Shown piece after piece: positions 60,621 to 64,000 of a stretch of DNA of 64,000 nt. The DNA is from Streptomyces zhaozhouensis (GTDB taxonomy: Bacteria; Actinomycetota; Actinomycetes; Streptomycetales; Streptomycetaceae). The stretch lies in assembly GCF_900230195.1 (NCBI RefSeq), contig NZ_OCNE01000002.1, forward strand, positions 62,001 through 126,000, written 5' to 3'. Under the pieces are notes generated by a model that made no database searches, was not told the DNA's origin, and worked only from the letters and a program-made list of their open reading frames with translations. Each line of letters begins with the position of its first letter. Position 1 is the stretch's first letter. The translations under genes were made by a program, and so were the position numbers.

Positions 60621-61868
60621 ATGAGCCAGACCACCCTCGGCAAGAACGCCGGGGACAGCCGGGAGCGGGACGGCCGGGGACCCTCGACGGCCCGCGCGTT
60701 AACGGGCCAGGCGCTCCGCGCGCTGCGCGACAACATGCGGCAGTACGGGATGGTGATCGCCCTGGTGCTGCTGCTGGGGCTCTTCCAGGTGTGGAGCGGG
60801 GGCGACATGCTCCTCCCCCGCAACGTCACCAACATCCTGCTCCAGAACGGCTACATCCTGATCCTGGCCATCGGCATGATGATCGTGATCATCAACGGCC
60901 ACATCGACCTGTCGGTGGGCTCGCTGGCCGCGTTCACCGGGGCCGCGGCGGCCGTGATGATGGTCGACCACGACATGCCGTGGCAACTGGCGCTCTTCCT
61001 CTCGCTGTTGATCGGCGCGGTGGTCGGCGCGTGGCAGGGGTTCTGGATCGCGTACGTGGGCATCCCCTCGTTCATCGTGACGCTGGCGGGGATGCTGCTC
61101 TTCCGGGGCGCGACGCAGATCCTGCTGGACGGCCAGTCGGTCTCGCCCTTCCCCGAGGGGTTCCAGGACATCAGCCAGGGCTTCCTGCCGGAGGTCGGCC
61201 CGGACACCAACTACCACAACCTGACCGTGCTGATGGGTGTGCTGGTCTGCGCGGTGGCGCTCTTCCAGGAGTGGCGTCAGCGCAAGCAGGCGCTGGCCTA
61301 CGAGCTGCATGTGCTGCCGTTCCGGATGTTCCTGCTGAAGTGCGCGGCGATCGTGGCGGCGGTGCTGGCGTTCACCCTGACCCTGGCGAGCTACCGGGGC
61401 GTGCCCGTGGTGCTGCTGATCCTGGGCGGGCTGCTGGTGGCGATGGGCTTCGTGATGCGCAACGCGGTGATCGGCCGGCACATCTACGCGCTGGGCGGCA
61501 ACCGCGCGGCGGCGCAGCTCTCCGGCGTCAAGGACAAGCGCGTCACCATGCTGGTCTTCGTCAACATGGGTGTGCTGGCCGCGCTGGCCGGCTGCGTCTT
61601 CGCGGCGCGGCTCAACGCGGGAACGCCGGGCGCGGGCAACCTCTTCGAACTGGAGGCGATCGCGGCGGCGTTCATCGGCGGCGCCTCGATGAGCGGCGGC
61701 GTGGGCACGGTGCTGGGCGCGGTGATCGGCGGCCTGGTGCTGGGCGTGCTCAACAACGGCATGTCCCTGGTCGGTATCAGTCAGGACGTGCAACAGGTGA
61801 TCAAGGGGCTGGTGTTGCTGGCCGCCGTGGGCTTCGACGTGTGGAACAAGCGTCGGGCACGTTCCTGA
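60621..61868 (+). CDS. mmsB: Multiple-monosaccharide ABC importer permease
   Basis: The 415-residue protein has about ten helices and the BPD_transp_2 blocks: ILILAIGMMIVIINGHIDLSVGSLAAFTGAAAAVM, VGIPSFIVTLAGMLLFRGA and FIGGASMSGGVGTVLGAVIGGLVLGVLNNGMSLVGISQDVQQVIKGLVLLAAV. It forms the sugar channel with MmsA. The ATG is 2 nt after the mmsA stop. Confidence 0.94.
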   Translation: MSQTTLGKNAGDSRERDGRGPSTARALTGQALRALRDNMRQYGMVIALVLLLGLFQVWSGGDMLLPRNVTNILLQNGYILILAIGMMIVIINGHIDLSVGSLAAFTGAAAAVMMVDHDMPWQLALFLSLLIGAVVGAWQGFWIAYVGIPSFIVTLAGMLLFRGATQILLDGQSVSPFPEGFQDISQGFLPEVGPDTNYHNLTVLMGVLVCAVALFQEWRQRKQALAYELHVLPFRMFLLKCAAIVAAVLAFTLTLASYRGVPVVLLILGGLLVAMGFVMRNAVIGRHIYALGGNRAAAQLSGVKDKRVTMLVFVNMGVLAALAGCVFAARLNAGTPGAGNLFELEAIAAAFIGGASMSGGVGTVLGAVIGGLVLGVLNNGMSLVGISQDVQQVIKGLVLLAAVGFDVWNKRRARS

Positions 61869-62026
61869 GCTTGCGGCGAGCTTGCGGCGCACGTTCCGGC
61901 GAGCGGTCCCGCGAGCTTCCTCGTGACGCGAAGGAACGATCAGCTTCAAACAGAAGTAATCTCAATCCAAGCAATACGGCACAGTCAGCGACGCGACACC
62001 ACGGGACAACAGAGGAGCAGCCTTCG
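61869..62026. promoter_or_regulatory. AT-richer promoter gap before the aldose 1-epimerase
   Basis: The 158 bp between mmsB and the epimerase are locally AT-rich around 61940-61980 (TTCAAACAGAAGTAATC, CAAGCAATACGG). An own promoter for the epimerase is likely here, though no exact -35/-10 pair is certain. AGAGGAGCAG precedes the ATG. Confidence 0.5.
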
Positions 62027-63175
62027 ATGACCACCTCAAGGAGAGCCGTGATCGCGACGGCCGCCGCCGCGGGCCTCACCGTCGCGGCGGCCGGCCGTTC
62101 CTCGGCCGGCGGCCACGGCGGCGGACAGGCCCCCCGCCCCGAGCCCTTCGGCCGGTTGGAGGACGGCACCGAGGTCCAGCGCTGGACCCTGGCGCACGGC
62201 GACATCCGGCTCGGGGTGCTCAACTTCGGCGGGATCGTCCAGACCCTGGAGGTGCCCGACCGCGAAGGCGAGTCGGTCAACGTCTCCCTGGGCTTCGGCG
62301 AACTCGACCCCTACCTGGGGGACTCGCCTTACATGGGCGCGTTGATCGGCCGCTACGGCAACCGGATAGCCGCCGGCCGCTTCACCCTGGACGGCACCGA
62401 ATACGAGGTGCCGGTCAACGACGGGCCCAACAGCCTGCACGGCGGTACCCAGGGCTTCGACAAGCGGATCTGGGACGTCACCCCGAACGGCGACGCCGGG
62501 CTGACCCTCACCTACTCCAGCGCGGACGGCGAGATGGGCTACCCGGGCACGCTGGACGTCCGGGTCGACTACACGCTCGGCGACCGGGGCGAGTTCCGCA
62601 TCGACTACGAGGCCACCACCGACGCGCCCACGGTGCTCAACCTCACCAACCACACCTACTTCAACCTCGCGGGCGAGGGCAGCGGCGGCGTCTACGACCA
62701 CAAGCTCAGCCTGGCCGCCGGCCGCTACACCCCCGTCAACGACGTGCTGATCCCCACCGGCGAACTGGCCCCGGTCGGCGGCACCCCGTTCGACTTCCGC
62801 CGCGGCAAGACCATCGGCGAGGACATCAGGGACAGCCACCAGCAGATCCTCTACGGGCAGGGCTACGACCACAACTTCGTGCTGGACAAGGGCATCACCC
62901 GCCGCCCCGAGCGCTTCGCCCAGGTCTACGAGCGGCGCTCAGGACGGCTGATGACCGTCTCCACCACGGAGCCGGGCGTGCAGTTCTACAGCGGGAACTT
63001 CCTGGACGGCACGCTGGTCGGAACGTCCGGCCGGGCCTACCGGCAGGGCGACGGGCTGTGCCTGGAGACCCAGCACTTCCCCGACTCCCCCAACCAGCCC
63101 GACTTCCCCTCGACCGTCCTCCGCCCGGGCGAGACCTACCGCTCGACGACGGTCTACGCCTTCTCCACGCGTTAG
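62027..63175 (+). CDS. galM: Exported aldose 1-epimerase (mutarotase), Tat-type signal
   Basis: The 382-residue protein has an SRRAVIATAAAAGLTVAAAG signal that resembles a Tat signal (paired Arg). The mature part is a galactose-mutarotase-like beta sandwich with IGRYGNRIAAGRF, LHGGTQGFDKRIWDV, LNLTNHTYFNLAGEG (catalytic His/Asn), GYDHNFVLDKG and VQFYSGNFLDGT (catalytic Glu nearby). It interconverts sugar anomers outside the cell so the importer receives the right form. Its position after mmsAB supports this. Confidence 0.92.
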   Translation: MTTSRRAVIATAAAAGLTVAAAGRSSAGGHGGGQAPRPEPFGRLEDGTEVQRWTLAHGDIRLGVLNFGGIVQTLEVPDREGESVNVSLGFGELDPYLGDSPYMGALIGRYGNRIAAGRFTLDGTEYEVPVNDGPNSLHGGTQGFDKRIWDVTPNGDAGLTLTYSSADGEMGYPGTLDVRVDYTLGDRGEFRIDYEATTDAPTVLNLTNHTYFNLAGEGSGGVYDHKLSLAAGRYTPVNDVLIPTGELAPVGGTPFDFRRGKTIGEDIRDSHQQILYGQGYDHNFVLDKGITRRPERFAQVYERRSGRLMTVSTTEPGVQFYSGNFLDGTLVGTSGRAYRQGDGLCLETQHFPDSPNQPDFPSTVLRPGETYRSTTVYAFSTR

Positions 63176-63234
63176 CCTCCGGCGGTCCCGGGTGACGACC
63201 ACCCGCCTCGCCGGCGCGGCACCCTGGTCGACTG

Positions 63235-63505
63235 CGGCCCTCCACGAATGCACCGCGCAGTTCCCCGCGCCCCCAAACCGCCCACCGGCAGCACAGGGGC
63301 GCGGGGAACTGCGCGAGCAACCACCCACCGAGCCGAGGACGACCACCCACCCAGCCACGAAGCGCCATAGTCGACTACGGCCCGCCACCCAGCATTCGCG
63401 CAGTTCCCCGCGCGCCCCCAAGCCGCCCACCGCCGCCAAGGGGCGCGGGGAACTGCGCGAGCAACCACCCACCGGGGCAAGGACGACAACCCACCCCGGC
63501 CGGAA
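63235..63505. repeat. Two-copy GGGGCGCGGGGAAC repeat array
   Basis: Two units with GGGGCGCGGGGAACTGCGCGAG at about 63296 and 63440, each preceded by CGCGCAGTTCCCCGCGC and AAACCGCCCACCGGC or AGCCGCCCACCG. CACGAAGCGCCATAGTCGAC links them, a variant of the word in the 39-kb array. The block separates the epimerase from a condensation-domain gene on the other strand. Confidence 0.85.
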
Positions 63506-63517
63506 AGGCCGGCCGCG

Positions 63518-64000
63518 TCACCGCGCCAGCGCCGCCAGTTCCTCCCGCGCCACCGCCAGCACCGACTCCCGCAGCCGCTCCCGGTAGAGCCGCAGGTTCC
63601 GCACCGCCGGCTCCGTCTCCGGGTAGCGGGCGGCGAACTGGATCCCCTCGTGCAGCCGGGTCAGCCACACGCACACCCGGTCGCCGTAGGAGACCCGCAC
63701 CAGCCCGTAGGTCCGCAGCTCGTCCCACCGTTCCGACAGCGGCGCCCCGCGCCCGTCCACGTAGGAGACGAACGAGCACAGGTCCGGTGAGTCGAAGCGG
63801 AAGTCCGACCCCAGCAGCGCCAACGCCCGCGTGATCGGCACCCCGGCCAGCGGCCGGTTCGCGCGCAACGCCGCCCGCACCATCGTCAGCGTCTCGTCGA
63901 ACCCCGAGGCCCGCCCCACGGGGATCTCGATCGGCACCCCGCCCACATACCAGCCGACCGACTCCGACCACCGGGACTTCGCCCTGGTGTGGAACGGCAC
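63518..64000 (-). CDS. Condensation-domain protein, C-terminal part (gene continues past the window)
   Basis: The last 160 residues of the frame look like the C-terminal half of a nonribosomal-peptide condensation domain: KSRWSESVGWYVGGVPIEIPV (the vGwfv..P-type latch block), GFDETLTMVRAALRANRPLAGVPITRALALLG and DSPDLCSFVSYVDGRGAPLSERW. No adenylation or carrier domain follows; the protein simply ends. The N-terminal HHxxxDG half lies beyond 64000, so the first Met here is internal. It may belong to a stand-alone condensation enzyme or a biosynthetic cluster edge. Confidence 0.7.
   Translation of the reverse strand: MPFHTRAKSRWSESVGWYVGGVPIEIPVGRASGFDETLTMVRAALRANRPLAGVPITRALALLGSDFRFDSPDLCSFVSYVDGRGAPLSERWDELRTYGLVRVSYGDRVCVWLTRLHEGIQFAARYPETEPAVRNLRLYRERLRESVLAVAREELAALAR

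Overview
The window is very high-GC actinobacterial DNA and almost certainly the chromosome of a Streptomyces species or a close relative. Evidence for this: extreme G/C at third codon positions; GTG starts and 4-nt start/stop overlaps; many leaderless promoters (a TANNNT-like -10 box 6-8 nt before the start codon); actinobacterial families such as SCO2322, DUF574, DUF3052, DUF3145, DUF4429 and FasR; and a GGGGCGCGGGGAAC-type intergenic repeat of streptomycete character. Most of it looks like core chromosome. The fasR-fabD-fabH-acpP-fabF block is the standard Streptomyces fatty-acid locus (SCO2386-SCO2390 in S. coelicolor, from memory).

Layout. 0-4.5 kb: a membrane protein, then a leftward prenyltransferase-like / methyltransferase / GT4 glycosyltransferase set. 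4.5-5.4 kb: non-coding tandem repeats. 5.4-11.6 kb: a cobalamin riboswitch followed by five translationally coupled genes, namely two surface proteins resembling a split transcobalamin and then the ECF transporter T, fused A-A' and S components. 11.8-20.3 kb: peptidoglycan-binding protein, drug exporter with a C-terminal winged helix, HAD phosphatase, Mn2+ riboswitch with a GDT1-family manganese exporter, SOD-like protein, DedA, DUF574 methyltransferase and histidine phosphatase. 20.6-25.1 kb: a TetR-controlled membrane protein and secreted peptidase, then a small phage remnant (holin, small membrane protein, gene fragments) lying between tRNA-Val(TAC) and a diverged copy of its 3' half. 25.4-34.7 kb: a coiled-coil protein, DUF4383, and a Ter-type stress locus made of HAD phosphatase, a four-domain PRTase-TRSP-StiP-Pelota fusion, a citrate-lyase-like enzyme, two TerD-superfamily proteins and a DUF475/TerC-like membrane protein.

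34.9-49.3 kb: peroxiredoxin AhpE, DUF3052, aceE, a four-copy 143-bp repeat array, hydrolases, a MerR regulator with a textbook 19-bp-spacer promoter, pirin, and the fatty-acid synthase operon. 49.7-54.1 kb: 3-hydroxyacid dehydrogenase-like protein, DUF3145, SGNH lipoprotein, and a MarR regulator divergent from an FMN-reductase/GNAT fusion. 54.5-63.2 kb: a rightward sugar-acid/sugar operon (enolase-superfamily dehydratase, zinc dehydrogenase, U32-like TIM barrel, ChvE/MmsA/MmsB-type ABC importer, exported aldose 1-epimerase). 63.5-64 kb: the end of a condensation-domain protein, probably the edge of a nonribosomal peptide cluster.

The most informative regions for follow-up are the B12 uptake locus with split transcobalamin-like surface parts, the Ter locus with its unusual four-domain fusion, the tRNA-Val-bracketed phage remnant, and the family of intergenic repeats, which includes locally amplified arrays behind aceE and fabF.
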